A DNA stretch of 64,000 bases, from NCBI RefSeq assembly GCF_009758255.1, contig NZ_WSEN01000006.1, forward strand, positions 418,174 to 482,173. Direction: 5' to 3'. Under the pieces are notes generated by a model that was not told the DNA's origin, ran no database searches, and saw nothing but the letters and a program-made list of their open reading frames with translations. The DNA comes from Microbacterium sp. MAH-37 (lineage in GTDB: Bacteria; Actinomycetota; Actinomycetes; Actinomycetales; Microbacteriaceae). The position numbers and the translations under genes are program-made. Below, piece by piece: positions 20,397-29,468 of this stretch; position 1 is the first letter of the stretch; every line of letters begins with the position of its first letter.

Positions 20397-21908
20397 ATGG
20401 CCCTTCCTGATTCCCTGCCGCTCGTCCCCCATCCTGCTGACGTCCGCAGAGAAGAGGGGGTGATCCCCCTGGCATCCGCCCGCATCTCCGGCGACGCCGG
20501 CGTCGCCGGCCTGCTGCGCGACGCACTGGTCGCGCGCACCGGCGTCCGATCGCAGGTCGTCGGCGAGGGAACGGATGCCGAGATCGTGCTGTCCGTCGAT
20601 CCGGCGGCGGGCGCCGCAGAGGCATACGTCCTCGACGCGCTCGGCGACGCCATCCGGATCACCGGCGCGGACGCCGCCGGGCTGTTCTACGGCACCCGCA
20701 CCCTGCTGCAGCTGCTGCACGATTCGGATGCCGGCTGGGCCGTGCCCCGGGTGCGCATCGAGGACGCCCCGCGCTTCGCCTACCGCGGGGTGATGCTCGA
20801 CGTCGCCCGGCACTTCTTCGGGGTCGACGCTGTCAAGGCCTACATCGATCGTGCCGTGGACCTGAAGTTCAACCACCTGCACCTGCATCTGACCGACGAC
20901 CAGGGGTGGCGCCTCGAGATCGACTCCTGGCCGCTGCTGACCGAGCGCGCCTCCGGCAGCGACACCACCGGCGGCGCGGGCGGATTCTTCACGAAGGACC
21001 AGTACCGCGAGATCCTCGCGTACGCGTCGGAGCGGCACGTCACCGTCGTGCCGGAGATCGATCTGCCCGGCCACACGCATGCGGTCGGCATCGCCTACCC
21101 CGACCTCGTCGAGGAGCCCTGGCTCAGCGAGCAGTCCATCGCCGAGCAGGCGGCTCTCGGCAGCCCGCTGCCCGTCCACGGGGAGTACTACCGCGGGGCC
21201 GCGGTGGGGCATTCCTCGGTGCGCATCCACGAGGAGCGCACCTACGACTTCATCACCGACGTGCTGCGCGAGGTCGCCGAGATCACCCCCGGCCCGTACC
21301 TGCACATCGGTGGCGACGAGTGTCTGGGCACCCCCGCCGCGGACTTCGCCCTGTTCTTCGAGCGGGTCAGCCGCATCGCCGCCGACACCGGCAAGACCCC
21401 GGTCGCCTGGCACGAGGCGGGCGCCGTCACCGGGATCGCCGAGGGCACGATCGGCCAGTACTGGGGCAGCGTCGAGCCGAAGGGGTCGCACGCAGAGGAG
21501 GCGGAGCACTTCGTCGAGCGCGGTGGCGCGCTGATCATGTCGCCGTCCGACCGCGCCTACCTCGACATGAAGCCCACGCCGGACTTCCCGCTCGGCCTCG
21601 TCTGGGCCGGGATCGTGCCGGTGCGCGCCGCCTACGAGTGGGAGCCGACCGCCGTCGTGCCCGGCCTGGCCGACGACGCGATCCTCGGCGTCGAGGCCCC
21701 GCTGTGGACCGAGACGGTGACGACCATCGCGGCCGCCGACACCCTGGTGTTCCCTCGCATCGCCGCGCACGCCGAGACGGCCTGGTCGCCGAAGGACGGC
21801 GCCGAGCGCACCTGGGACTCGTTCCGGGCGCGGGTCGCGGGCCTCGCCCCCGCGTGGGAGGCTTCGGGTATCGAGTTCACCCGTTCTGAGGAGATCGCAT
21901 GGGCATGA
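20397..21908 (+). CDS. Beta-N-acetylhexosaminidase, GH20
   Basis: 503-residue glycoside hydrolase releasing terminal N-acetylglucosamine from chito-oligosaccharides or muropeptides. Residues 1-130 are the GH20b beta domain; from about 135 the TIM barrel begins ([12 protein letters not shown]). The catalytic pair is D307-E308 in HIGGDECLG, and the aglycone tryptophan lies in APLWTETV. No signal peptide is visible, so it is cytosolic or non-classically exported. TAGGTT stands six bases before the ATG, so the transcript is probably leaderless. The nagA gene starts inside its end, giving a GlcNAc-release/deacetylation pair. Confidence 0.94.
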   Translation: MALPDSLPLVPHPADVRREEGVIPLASARISGDAGVAGLLRDALVARTGVRSQVVGEGTDAEIVLSVDPAAGAAEAYVLDALGDAIRITGADAAGLFYGTRTLLQLLHDSDAGWAVPRVRIEDAPRFAYRGVMLDVARHFFGVDAVKAYIDRAVDLKFNHLHLHLTDDQGWRLEIDSWPLLTERASGSDTTGGAGGFFTKDQYREILAYASERHVTVVPEIDLPGHTHAVGIAYPDLVEEPWLSEQSIAEQAALGSPLPVHGEYYRGAAVGHSSVRIHEERTYDFITDVLREVAEITPGPYLHIGGDECLGTPAADFALFFERVSRIAADTGKTPVAWHEAGAVTGIAEGTIGQYWGSVEPKGSHAEEAEHFVERGGALIMSPSDRAYLDMKPTPDFPLGLVWAGIVPVRAAYEWEPTAVVPGLADDAILGVEAPLWTETVTTIAAADTLVFPRIAAHAETAWSPKDGAERTWDSFRARVAGLAPAWEASGIEFTRSEEIAWA

Positions 21909-23071
21909 CGCACAGCTCGGCGGAGGGTTCGCTCCTGATCCACTCCGCACGACTCGTGAACGACGGATTCATCGTCGACGACGCCTGGGTGCTCTTCGAG
22001 GACGGCCGGGTCTCACAGCTCGGAGTCGGCGCGGAGCGGCCCGAGGCCGGCACCGTCGTCGACGCATCCGAGGCGGCCGGCCCCGGCGCGATCCTCACAC
22101 CGGGCTTCATCGACATCCACGGTCACGGCGGCGCTGGTGCGACGTTCGACGACGGCGTCGCCGCCATCCGCACCGCGCGTGACATGCACCGTTCGCACGG
22201 CACCACCAGGGCGGTCGTCTCGCTGGTGACCGGCTCGCTCGACGCCCTTGCGGCGCGGGTCGCCGAGATCGCCGACCTGCGCGAGACGGATGCCGACATC
22301 CTCGGCAGCCATCTGGAGGGCCCGTTCCTGGACCCGGGCCACAAGGGCGCACACGACCCCGAGCTGCTCAGGGAGCCCACCGCCGGCGACGTGCAGCGGC
22401 TGCTCGACGCCGGCCGCGGCACAGTGCGGCAGATGACGATCGCGCCGGAGATCCCCGGCGGACTCGAAGCGGTGCGCGTCGTCGTCGCGAGCGGTGCCGT
22501 CGCCGCCGTCGGGCATACGGATGCCGATGACGACACTGTCCGCGCGGCGTTCGACGCCGGCGCGTCGATCCTCACCCATGCCTTCAACGCGATGCGGCCG
22601 ATCCACCACCGCGATCCCGGTCCTGTGCTCACCGCGGCCGCGGACCACCGGGTGACGCTGGAGGCGATCGTCGACAACATCCACCTGCATCCGCACGTCA
22701 CCAAGCTGCTCTTCGACGAGGCGCCGGGCCGCGTGGCCCTGATCACCGATTCGATGGCGGCGGCGGGCTCCGTCGACGGCGAGTACTCGCTGGGCGGACT
22801 GCACGTCACCGTCCTCGACGGCGTCGCTCGGGTCGACTCCGGCTCGATCGCCGGCTCGACGCTGACGCAGGATGCCGCGCTGCGCAACGCCGTCGCGGCC
22901 GGTGCGACCCTGTCGGACGCCGTGCGCGCCCTCACCGAGACTCCCGCCGCGGCGATCGGCTTCGGCGAGGAGCTCGGCGCTCTTCGCCCGGGGATGCTCG
23001 GCGACGCGGTGCTCCTGGACGCGGACCTCCGGGTCGTGAGCGTCTGGACCGGCGCGCGCTCCGCGCGCTGA
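21899..23071 (+). CDS. nagA: N-acetylglucosamine-6-phosphate deacetylase
   Basis: 390-residue amidohydrolase that removes acetate from GlcNAc-6-phosphate to give GlcN-6-P for NagB. Metal/active-site blocks: PGFIDIHGHGG, HLEGPFLDPGHKGAH (metal-binding Glu), the two histidines in GHTDADD and THAFNAM, and the catalytic Asp in LITDSMAAAG. The ATG at 21899 follows GAGGAG by five bases; a second ATG at 21905 overlaps the hexosaminidase stop (ATGA). nagB and the sugar kinase are 5 kb away on the other strand. Confidence 0.96.
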   Translation: MGMTHSSAEGSLLIHSARLVNDGFIVDDAWVLFEDGRVSQLGVGAERPEAGTVVDASEAAGPGAILTPGFIDIHGHGGAGATFDDGVAAIRTARDMHRSHGTTRAVVSLVTGSLDALAARVAEIADLRETDADILGSHLEGPFLDPGHKGAHDPELLREPTAGDVQRLLDAGRGTVRQMTIAPEIPGGLEAVRVVVASGAVAAVGHTDADDDTVRAAFDAGASILTHAFNAMRPIHHRDPGPVLTAAADHRVTLEAIVDNIHLHPHVTKLLFDEAPGRVALITDSMAAAGSVDGEYSLGGLHVTVLDGVARVDSGSIAGSTLTQDAALRNAVAAGATLSDAVRALTETPAAAIGFGEELGALRPGMLGDAVLLDADLRVVSVWTGARSAR

Positions 23072-23084
23072 CATGCCTCAGAAA

Positions 23085-23260
23085 ACAGAAGAGGCCGTCG
23101 CCCCCAGTAGCGACGGCCTCTGCCCCTGTTCGGGTCAGGTCCCCAAAACCTGAGAGCCGGCGGGGCTCGGGAGCTCCTCCCCCGAGGACCCCGAGCCCAC
23201 CGGACCGGCGAGTTACCCTTCACCGGCTGTCGTCCGCACCGCCCCCCGGTGGCACGTGCG
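23085..23260 (-). ncRNA. Candidate structured RNA ending in an intrinsic terminator
   Basis: The 427-bp gap between nagA and the sigma-like gene (23072-23498) holds no credible coding frame but strong RNA structure. GAGGCCGTCGC (23091-23101) pairs with GCGACGGCCTC (23110-23120). On the - strand that hairpin is followed by TTCTGTTTTC, a normal intrinsic terminator for a - strand transcript, yet no - strand gene lies upstream. Upstream on that strand GGGCTCGGG pairs with CCCGAGCCC (23164-23198 region), and CACCG pairs with CGGTG (23238-23252). On the + strand the same loops are C-rich (CCCCC, CCCCCC), reminiscent of actinobacterial 6C RNA. Its identity and strand are not settled. The hairpin may also end nagA transcription. 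Confidence 0.45.
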
Positions 23261-23498
23261 ACATGCTCTACGGATGAGACGACGGTCCACGCGATTCATT
23301 ACGCGGGTTCCGCAGAAACTTTCCCGAGAGGTTGATCCGCAGTCGCCGGGAGTTGTCCCGACTTGTCCACAGGGGCTTTCCGAATCGTGGAGTTGGGGTC
23401 AGAATGGGTGAGGCGCGTGACAGATCCGGAGTTCACGCGTCTCTTCCTGTGAACCCGCTCCCGCGGTCCGGGAAGCACCGACAGCCTTGGAAAGATCT

Positions 23499-25436
23499 GT
23501 GCACGACGACACCACCGACGAACTGACGGCAGACGCCGACCTCGTCCTCCGCACCCGCTCGGGTGATGCCGAAGCGTTCGGCGAACTCTGGCGTCGGCAC
23601 TATCCGTCCGGGATGGCGGTCGCCCGCTCGATCACCTCCACGATCGACGCCGACGACCTCGTGCAGGAGTCCTACGCCCGCATCTACCAGGCGATCCTGA
23701 AGGGCGGCGGACCGAACGGCTCGTTCCGCGCCTATCTGTTCACCAGCATCCGCAACACCGCCGCGGCCTGGGGCCGTTCGCGTCGCGAGACCGCGATCGA
23801 CGAGCTCGACGCCGTCGCCGATCCGTCCAGCACCGATCAGGCGGCCGAGGAGGCGCTCGACCGCGGTCTCACCGCGCAGGCGTTCCGCAGTCTTCCCTCC
23901 CGCTGGCAGGAGGTGCTCTGGTACTCCGAGATCGAGCAGATGAAGCCGGCCGAGGTCGCGCCGCTGCTCGGCATGAAGGCCGGAGCGGTCTCCCAGCTCG
24001 CGTTCCGCGCCCGTGAGGGACTGCGCGAGGCGTGGATCCAGGCGCACCTGCGCAGCGCCGAGCCGGGCTCCGACTGCCAGTGGACGATCGAGCATCTCGG
24101 CGCCTACTCGCGCGGCAACCTCGGCGTGCGCGACCGCAGTCGGCTCGAGGCGCATCTCGACGATTGTGCGCGCTGCATGATCGTCGCCGCCGAGGCGAAG
24201 GACGTCTCCAGCCGGCTCGCCCTCGTGCTGCTGCCCCTCGTGCTGGGCGTGGCAGGCGCCGGCGGGTACCTCGCCGCGCTGCAGGGCGGCGGCACCCCGA
24301 TCGTCGCACTCGCCGCCATGCCTTCCGGCGTCGTCGAAGGCGCGGTCGTCGCAGGCGCAGGCGCCGGACTGGCCGGCTCCGGTCAAGCCGGCGGATCGGC
24401 CGCAGGTGCAGGAGGCTCCGGGGCGTCCGGTGGATCGATCGGGGGTATCGGCGCGCTCGTCGGCGCCGGTTCGGCTGCGCTCCTCGTCGCGGGTGTCGTG
24501 GCCGCCGTCGCGGTCGTCCCCGGAATGATGAACGCCTCGCCCGCGACCTCGCAGCCCTCCGCGGGCGATGACGACCCGTCGTCGATCTCGTCCGAGGTCT
24601 CGCCCGACCAGTCCGTGCTCGGCAAGCAGCCGATCGTGATCGAGGTCGATGACGAGCAGCAGCCTGATGCTCCTCTTCCGACGGAGCCCCCGGCCGGCGA
24701 CGCCGATGCGGACGTGTTCGCCGCCCCGGACTCCCCCGCCGTCCTCGCGCCGGCGCCTGCCGAGACCGCGAAGCCCACGACGCCGCCCGTCGACCCCACG
24801 GATCCGACCGATCCGGGCACGGATCCAGGCACGGATCCGGGTACAGACCCGGGCACCGATCCCGGGACGGACCCCGGCACCGACCCCGGAACGCCCGCGC
24901 TCTCCCAGGGGCCGGCGACGTTCTGGCGCGACGCCGACGGGCAGGTGCACGCCTCCATCCCGGTCGGCGGCGTTCCCGGGGCGACCGTGCAGGCGATGGT
25001 CGACGGTGCACCGGGGCTCAGCGCCAGGACGGTGCTCGGCGACTCGGGCCTCGGCCTGATCGACCTCGTCATTCCCGCCGGGCACCTGAAGCCGAACGCC
25101 GACGTCGCCCTCCGGGCGACGGTCGACAACGCACCCGGGGCATGGCTGCACCTCTCCCTCGCCCAGTTGGGCTGGACAGGCACCGTCCCCGACCTCCCGC
25201 CCGGTGAGCAGGCTCCCGAGCCCGCTCCGGAGGATTCGACCGCCCCGGAGGCACAGTCACCCGCGCCGTCTCCCGCAGACGTGCCTGCACCCGCGTCCGA
25301 CCCCGCGGTCGTCCCCGAACCGACGGCGATCGTGGAGGATGCCTCGGTCACGGAGGCCGCGGCGGTCACGGAGGCGGACGAAGCCGCACCCGCCGATCAG
25401 GCCGTCGCATCCACCGACCCGGTGCCCGTCGACTGA
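23499..25436 (+). CDS. Sigma-70-like factor fused to zinc finger, membrane segments and DPGT-repeat tail
   Basis: 645-residue composite protein. Residues 15-95 match ECF sigma region 2 (DADDLVQESYARIYQ) and 120-180 region 4 (LPSRWQEVLWYSEIE...MKAGAVSQLAFRAREGLREAW). Residues 195-235 form a zinc-finger like that of anti-sigma factors, with H219-x3-C223-x2-C226. Hydrophobic stretches follow at about 239-261 and 315-343, with a Gly/Ala-rich stretch between that might hold a third. The tail has an acidic/Pro region, seven DPGT repeats, a beta-rich segment (about 470-555) and a Pro/Ala-rich end. GTG 23499 follows GGAAAG. The architecture suggests a membrane-tethered regulator; its target genes and release mechanism are unknown. 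Confidence 0.8.
   Translation: MHDDTTDELTADADLVLRTRSGDAEAFGELWRRHYPSGMAVARSITSTIDADDLVQESYARIYQAILKGGGPNGSFRAYLFTSIRNTAAAWGRSRRETAIDELDAVADPSSTDQAAEEALDRGLTAQAFRSLPSRWQEVLWYSEIEQMKPAEVAPLLGMKAGAVSQLAFRAREGLREAWIQAHLRSAEPGSDCQWTIEHLGAYSRGNLGVRDRSRLEAHLDDCARCMIVAAEAKDVSSRLALVLLPLVLGVAGAGGYLAALQGGGTPIVALAAMPSGVVEGAVVAGAGAGLAGSGQAGGSAAGAGGSGASGGSIGGIGALVGAGSAALLVAGVVAAVAVVPGMMNASPATSQPSAGDDDPSSISSEVSPDQSVLGKQPIVIEVDDEQQPDAPLPTEPPAGDADADVFAAPDSPAVLAPAPAETAKPTTPPVDPTDPTDPGTDPGTDPGTDPGTDPGTDPGTDPGTPALSQGPATFWRDADGQVHASIPVGGVPGATVQAMVDGAPGLSARTVLGDSGLGLIDLVIPAGHLKPNADVALRATVDNAPGAWLHLSLAQLGWTGTVPDLPPGEQAPEPAPEDSTAPEAQSPAPSPADVPAPASDPAVVPEPTAIVEDASVTEAAAVTEADEAAPADQAVASTDPVPVD
24792..24893 (+). repeat. 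In-frame DPT/DPGT repeat
   Basis: Two DPT units followed by seven 12-base units coding Asp-Pro-Gly-Thr within the sigma-like protein. All seven DPGT units use different synonymous codons, so the repeat is old at DNA level and the peptide repeat itself seems to be kept. Confidence 0.95.
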
Positions 25437-25550
25437 TCCCTCGCCGCGCGCGATCCTCGTGAAGAGGCGCCGGTCTCCGTCGCGTCCCCGGCGCTGCGCG
25501 CCGCCCGCCGGCGACCGTTCGGCCCGGGAGCCACGAACTAGACTTGAGGC
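25437..25550 (+). promoter_or_regulatory. Intergenic region with leaderless promoter of the YrdB-like gene
   Basis: In these 114 bp the clear signal is TAGACT (25539-25544) exactly six bases before the ATG at 25551, the pattern of a leaderless transcript. No terminator with a T-run is visible after the sigma-like gene. Confidence 0.6.
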
Positions 25551-25922
25551 ATGCCGCAGGACTCCGCCGCCGTTCCGGGCGTGAACCGCCCGAACATCAC
25601 CCCGCTCGAGATCGTCCGCGCGATCGTGCTGATCGTCGCCCTGTTCTCCCTCGGACTGTGGGGCTTCGTGTCCTGGCCGCTGCCGATGAACCTCGTGTTC
25701 GGCATCGGGCTGCCTGTGATCGTGCTGGTGGTGTGGGCGCTGTTCCTGTCGCCTAAGCCCGTGCTGCGGCTGCATCCGTTCCTGCGGGCCGTCGTCGAGC
25801 TGCTCATCTACGTCGGCGTCACCCTCGCCTGGTGGGCGATGGGCCAGGGCTGGGCGGGCATCGCCTTCGCCGTGGTCGCCGTCGGCGCGGGACTGATCTC
25901 CGGGCGCCGCGCGCTGTCATGA
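25551..25922 (+). CDS. YrdB/DUF2568-like membrane protein
   Basis: 123-residue integral membrane protein with about four spans (residues 22-42, 46-66, 78-96, 99-117). The pattern LRAVVELLIY after an LSPKPV-like loop fits the YrdB family as known from other bacteria, whose function is not established. The start is fixed by TAGACT six bases upstream. Its stop overlaps the start of the FAD oxidase gene (ATGA), so the two are translationally coupled. Confidence 0.7.
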   Translation: MPQDSAAVPGVNRPNITPLEIVRAIVLIVALFSLGLWGFVSWPLPMNLVFGIGLPVIVLVVWALFLSPKPVLRLHPFLRAVVELLIYVGVTLAWWAMGQGWAGIAFAVVAVGAGLISGRRALS

Positions 25923-27283
25923 CCGCGCTGGAGCGGCTCCGCGCGGCGCTGGGCGGACTGGTCGACACCGATCCGGCCACACTCGAGGCCGTCCGCTCCG
26001 ACCGCTCCGGTCATGCCGCGCAGGGCCGGCCGCTGGCCGTCGTGCACGCAGAGACCGTCGAGCACGTGCAGCAGACGATGCGCATCGCCACGGCGACCGG
26101 CACCCCCGTCGTCGTCCGCGGGGCCGGCACAGGTCTGGCGGGTGCGGCGAACGCCGGCGCCGGCGAGATCGTGCTCTCCCTGGGCGGGATGACCCGCATC
26201 CTCGAGGTGCGCCCCGACGATCTGCTGGCCGTCGTCGAACCGGGCATCCTGAACGCCGACCTGAACGCCGAACTGGACCGGTACGGCCTCTGGTGGGCAC
26301 CGGATCCCGCCAGTCGCGAGATCTCGACCGTCGGCGGCAACATCGCAACGGGTGCCGGCGGCCTGCTGTGCGCGAAGTACGGAGTGGTCCGAGACGCGGT
26401 GCTGGCCGTCGACCTCGTGCTCGCCGACGGCCGGCTGCTGCATCTCGGCCACCGTTCGGTGAAGGGCGTCACCGGCCTCGACCTCACCTCACTGGTGATC
26501 GGCTCCGAGGGCGTGCTCGGCGTGGTCGTGGGCGCGACGCTGCGGCTGCGCCGCCGCATCGAGGGCGAGGTCTGCACGCTCGCCGCGATCTTCCCCGGAG
26601 TGCGCGCCGCCGCCGCGGCATCCGCCGCAGTGACCGCCGCCGGCGTGCAGCCCGCGATCATGGAGCTCATGGATGCCTCGAGCCTCGAGGCCGTGCACGC
26701 CCTGCTCGGGCTTCCCGCGCCGGTGCCCGGTGCCGCGCAGCTGACCATCCGCACCGACGGCCCCGCGGCCCTCGCCGAGGCGCAGCGGATCGCCGACGTG
26801 CTCCTCGCCGCCGGCGGCGAGGTCGCCTGGAGCGCGGATGCCGAGGAGGGCGAGCGGCTGCTCGCGATCCGCCGCTCGATGCACGCCGCGATGGCGAGCC
26901 TCGGCACCACGCTCATCGAGGACGTCTCGGTGCCGCGCAGCGCGATGCCGGCGATGTTCGACGAGATCGCCAGGATCGAGCAGGCCTACGGCATCCGCAT
27001 CCCGACGGTGGCGCACGCCGGCGACGGCAACCTCCATCCGAACTTCGTCATCGACGGCGACGTGGTGCCGCCACGCATCTGGGACGCCGCCGGCGAGCTG
27101 TTCCGCGCCGCTCTGCGCCTGGGCGGCACGCTGACCGGCGAGCACGGCATCGGCACGCTGAAGAGCCGCTGGCTGGCCGAGGAGCTCGGCGACGACCAGT
27201 GGGAGCTGCAGCGGCAGATCGTGCGCGTCTTCGACCCGCAGGGCATTCTCAACCCAGGAAAGGTGTTCGCTCCCCATGACTGA
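25919..27283 (+). CDS. FAD-linked oxidase, glycolate/D-lactate dehydrogenase-like (GlcD type)
   Basis: 454-residue flavoprotein that oxidises a 2-hydroxy acid. Residues 35-215 are the PCMH-type FAD domain with VVVRGAGTGLAGAANA and STVGGNIATGAGGLLCAKYG. The C-terminal half is the FAD-oxidase C domain with IPTVAHAGDGNLHPNF and the closing GTLTGEHGIGTLKSRWL, where the histidines match the substrate/metal site. The ATG at 25919 overlaps the upstream stop. The substrate may be glycolate, D-lactate or D-2-hydroxyglutarate; no iron-sulfur partner gene is adjacent. It overlaps the NUDIX gene by 8 bp. Confidence 0.88.
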   Translation: MTALERLRAALGGLVDTDPATLEAVRSDRSGHAAQGRPLAVVHAETVEHVQQTMRIATATGTPVVVRGAGTGLAGAANAGAGEIVLSLGGMTRILEVRPDDLLAVVEPGILNADLNAELDRYGLWWAPDPASREISTVGGNIATGAGGLLCAKYGVVRDAVLAVDLVLADGRLLHLGHRSVKGVTGLDLTSLVIGSEGVLGVVVGATLRLRRRIEGEVCTLAAIFPGVRAAAAASAAVTAAGVQPAIMELMDASSLEAVHALLGLPAPVPGAAQLTIRTDGPAALAEAQRIADVLLAAGGEVAWSADAEEGERLLAIRRSMHAAMASLGTTLIEDVSVPRSAMPAMFDEIARIEQAYGIRIPTVAHAGDGNLHPNFVIDGDVVPPRIWDAAGELFRAALRLGGTLTGEHGIGTLKSRWLAEELGDDQWELQRQIVRVFDPQGILNPGKVFAPHD

Positions 27284-27671
27284 CATCCACGTGAGCGCGG
27301 CCGTCATCACCGACAGCGAAGGACGCGCCCTGCTGGTGCGCAAGACGGGCACCGAGCGCTTCATGCAACCCGGCGGCAAGCCCGAGGCCGGCGAGACGGC
27401 GGCCGAGACGCTGGTGCGCGAGCTGAGGGAGGAGCTGGGTCTCGTGGTGTTCCAGGATCAGCTGCGTCCGCTGGGCACCTTCGTGTCTGATGCCGCCAAC
27501 GAACCCGGTCACCGCGTGGTCGCGACCGCGTTCGCCATGACCGCCGAGCCGGGCGAGGTCGTCGTGCAGGCCGAGCTCGCCGAACTGCGCTGGATCACCG
27601 AGGCTGAGCAGGGCGGCCTGCCGCTGGCGCCGCTCAGCGAGGAGCACCTGCTCCCGATCGCCTGGGGCTGA
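27276..27671 (+). CDS. NUDIX hydrolase
   Basis: 131-residue pyrophosphohydrolase. The NUDIX box is complete: from GGKPEAGE through RELREELGL, with the GX5EX7REUXEEXGU pattern, residues about 33-55. Length is typical of MutT/ADP-ribose-type enzymes. The start lies 8 bp inside the preceding oxidase gene, so it is the last cistron of the YrdB-oxidase-NUDIX operon. The substrate cannot be told from sequence; cleaning up an oxidised nucleotide or cofactor would suit its operon partner. Confidence 0.93.
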   Translation: MTDIHVSAAVITDSEGRALLVRKTGTERFMQPGGKPEAGETAAETLVRELREELGLVVFQDQLRPLGTFVSDAANEPGHRVVATAFAMTAEPGEVVVQAELAELRWITEAEQGGLPLAPLSEEHLLPIAWG

Positions 27672-27718
27672 TCCCCCGCCCTCCTCCCCTCCGAGGTGGG
27701 TCCCAGCAGGGTCGTGGG

Positions 27719-28498
27719 TCAGATGCCCTGCCAGGCGGGCTTGTTCGCGTAGGTGTAGCGGTAGTAGTCCGCGAGCTTGAGCTTCGACGCCGCGGCCTCG
27801 TCGACGACGACCGTCGCGTGCTCGTGCAGCTGGATGGCGGATGCCGGGAGGATGGCCGACACCGGGCCCTCGACGGCGTCGGCGATCGCCTGCGCCTTGC
27901 CCTCGCCGAAGGCCAGCAGCACGAGGTGTCTGGCGCGCAGGATGGTGCCCAGTCCCTGCGTGATGCAGTGCCGCGGCACCTGGTCGATCGAGTCGAAGAA
28001 CCGCGCGTTGTCCTCGCGGGTCTGCTCGGTCAGCGTCTTCACGCGGGTGCGCGAGGCGAACGACGAGCCAGGCTCGTTGAAGCCGATGTGCCCGTCCGTG
28101 CCGATGCCGAGGATCTGCAGGTCCACTCCGCCCGCGGCCTCGATCGCGGCCTCGTAGTCGGCGCCGGCGTGCTGGATCGTCTCGTCCGAACCGTTCGGCA
28201 CGCGCACGCGGGCCGGGTCGAGCCCGAGCGGCTCGACGACCTCGCGCGTGATCACCGACCGGTAGCTCTCGGGGTGCGCGGGGTCGAGGCCGACGTACTC
28301 ATCGAGGGCGAAGCCGCGCACCTGCGACAGGTCGCGCCCCTCCACGCGCTGCGCGAGCGCCTGGTAGACGCCCAGCGGCGTGGAGCCGGTCGCCAGCCCC
28401 AGCACGGCGTCGGACTTGCGGTCCAGCAGCTCGATGATCTCCTCGGCGACCAGGGCGCCGGCGGCGGCGGCGTTCTCGACGATGACGACTTCAGCCAT
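27719..28498 (-). CDS. nagB: Glucosamine-6-phosphate deaminase
   Basis: 259-residue enzyme that turns GlcN-6-P into fructose-6-P and ammonia, completing the NagA route. Motifs: LGLATGSTPLGVYQAL for phosphate binding, FALDEYVGL with the catalytic Asp, and GIGTDGHIGFNEPGSS with the ring-opening His and Glu. The ATG lies inside the end of the ROK kinase gene (8-bp overlap), so nagB is the last cistron of a repressor-kinase-deaminase operon. It converges with the NUDIX gene; no clear terminator hairpin stands in the 47-bp gap. Confidence 0.96.
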   Translation of the reverse strand: MAEVVIVENAAAAGALVAEEIIELLDRKSDAVLGLATGSTPLGVYQALAQRVEGRDLSQVRGFALDEYVGLDPAHPESYRSVITREVVEPLGLDPARVRVPNGSDETIQHAGADYEAAIEAAGGVDLQILGIGTDGHIGFNEPGSSFASRTRVKTLTEQTREDNARFFDSIDQVPRHCITQGLGTILRARHLVLLAFGEGKAQAIADAVEGPVSAILPASAIQLHEHATVVVDEAAASKLKLADYYRYTYANKPAWQGI

Positions 28499-29468
28499 GA
28501 GCGGCGGTCTCCTTCAGGGGGATGGGGAACTCGGCCGGTGCCGCGACCAGCAGGGCGGCACCGAGGGCCGCGACCGGCGATCCGGTCGGCAGCAGTTCGA
28601 TTCTCTCATCGAGGTGCAACGAGCGCATGAACGCCGAGCTCTCGGCATCCGCGCGCAGCGCCTGCATGATGTCGCTCTCCAGCCGCGCGCCGAGCGCGGT
28701 CAGCCCGCCACCGATGACGACGGTCTCGACGTCGACCGAGAGCACCAGGATGCGCACGGCGGCCGCCGCGCCCCTGGCGAGGTCGGCACGGAGCCCCACG
28801 GCCACGGGGTCACCCGCCTCTGCTGCATCGAAGATGTCCAGCACGGGCAGCTCGCCCGGGCGTCCCCACGCCCGCGCCAGTGCCCCGCCGCCGCACAGCG
28901 TCTCGACGCAGCCGCGCTGGCCGCAGCCGCACACGCGACCGTGCGGATCGACCGAGATGTGTCCCACTTCACCGGCGCTGCCGTGCACGCCGCGCCAGAT
29001 GCGGCCGTCGGTGATGACCCCGGCGGCGACGCCGGTGCCGAGGTTGAGGTACGCCATGGAGGCGTCGCCGCCGCGCAGCGAGGCTGCGCCGAGCGCGGCG
29101 GCCTTGACGTCGTTCTCGACGGCGAACGGCGCGTCGAGCACCGGGCGGGCGCGCTCGGCGATGTCGAGCGACTCGACCCCGAGGTTCACGGCGTGCAGCA
29201 CGCGGCCCGTGGCGCTGTCCACCATGCCGGGGATGCCGACGCCGACCGAGCGGATGTCGGCGGTGCTGAAGCCCGCCTCGTCGGCGAGGGCGAAGGTGGT
29301 ATCGAGGATGCCCTGCACGACCGCGTCCGGTCCCCATCCGGTGGGCCGGCGGATGCGCCCGAGCATCTCCCCCGAGTCGTCCACGGCAACGGCATCCGTC
29401 TTGGTTCCGCCGACATCAAGGCCCACTCGTATGGCCCGGCCTTCCAGCCGGGCGATGCCTGCCACCAT
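28491..29468 (-). CDS. ROK-family sugar kinase (N-acetylglucosamine kinase or glucokinase type)
   Basis: 325-residue ATP-dependent kinase. The N-terminal VGLDVGGTKTDAVAVD binds phosphate; AVENDVKAAALG holds the catalytic Asp; GHISVDPHGRVCGCGQRGCVE is the ROK zinc site with its histidine and cysteines. Placed between a ROK repressor and nagB, it most likely phosphorylates N-acetylglucosamine released by the GH20 enzymes, feeding NagA. The ATG at 29468 is adjacent to the stop of the repressor gene. Glucose as substrate cannot be excluded. Confidence 0.88.
   Translation of the reverse strand: MVAGIARLEGRAIRVGLDVGGTKTDAVAVDDSGEMLGRIRRPTGWGPDAVVQGILDTTFALADEAGFSTADIRSVGVGIPGMVDSATGRVLHAVNLGVESLDIAERARPVLDAPFAVENDVKAAALGAASLRGGDASMAYLNLGTGVAAGVITDGRIWRGVHGSAGEVGHISVDPHGRVCGCGQRGCVETLCGGGALARAWGRPGELPVLDIFDAAEAGDPVAVGLRADLARGAAAAVRILVLSVDVETVVIGGGLTALGARLESDIMQALRADAESSAFMRSLHLDERIELLPTGSPVAALGAALLVAAPAEFPIPLKETAAHG

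Noticed and set aside
23121..23160. Possible SRP RNA or glycine riboswitch in the nagA-sigma gap
   Set aside because: GGGTCAGGTCC and CTCTCAGG resemble parts of these RNAs, but the GGAAGGAAGCAG core of SRP RNA and the GGACAGAG block of the glycine aptamer are missing.
23072..23498. c-di-AMP or cobalamin riboswitch for the sigma-like gene
   Set aside because: None of the conserved core blocks that I know for these classes could be placed on the + strand.
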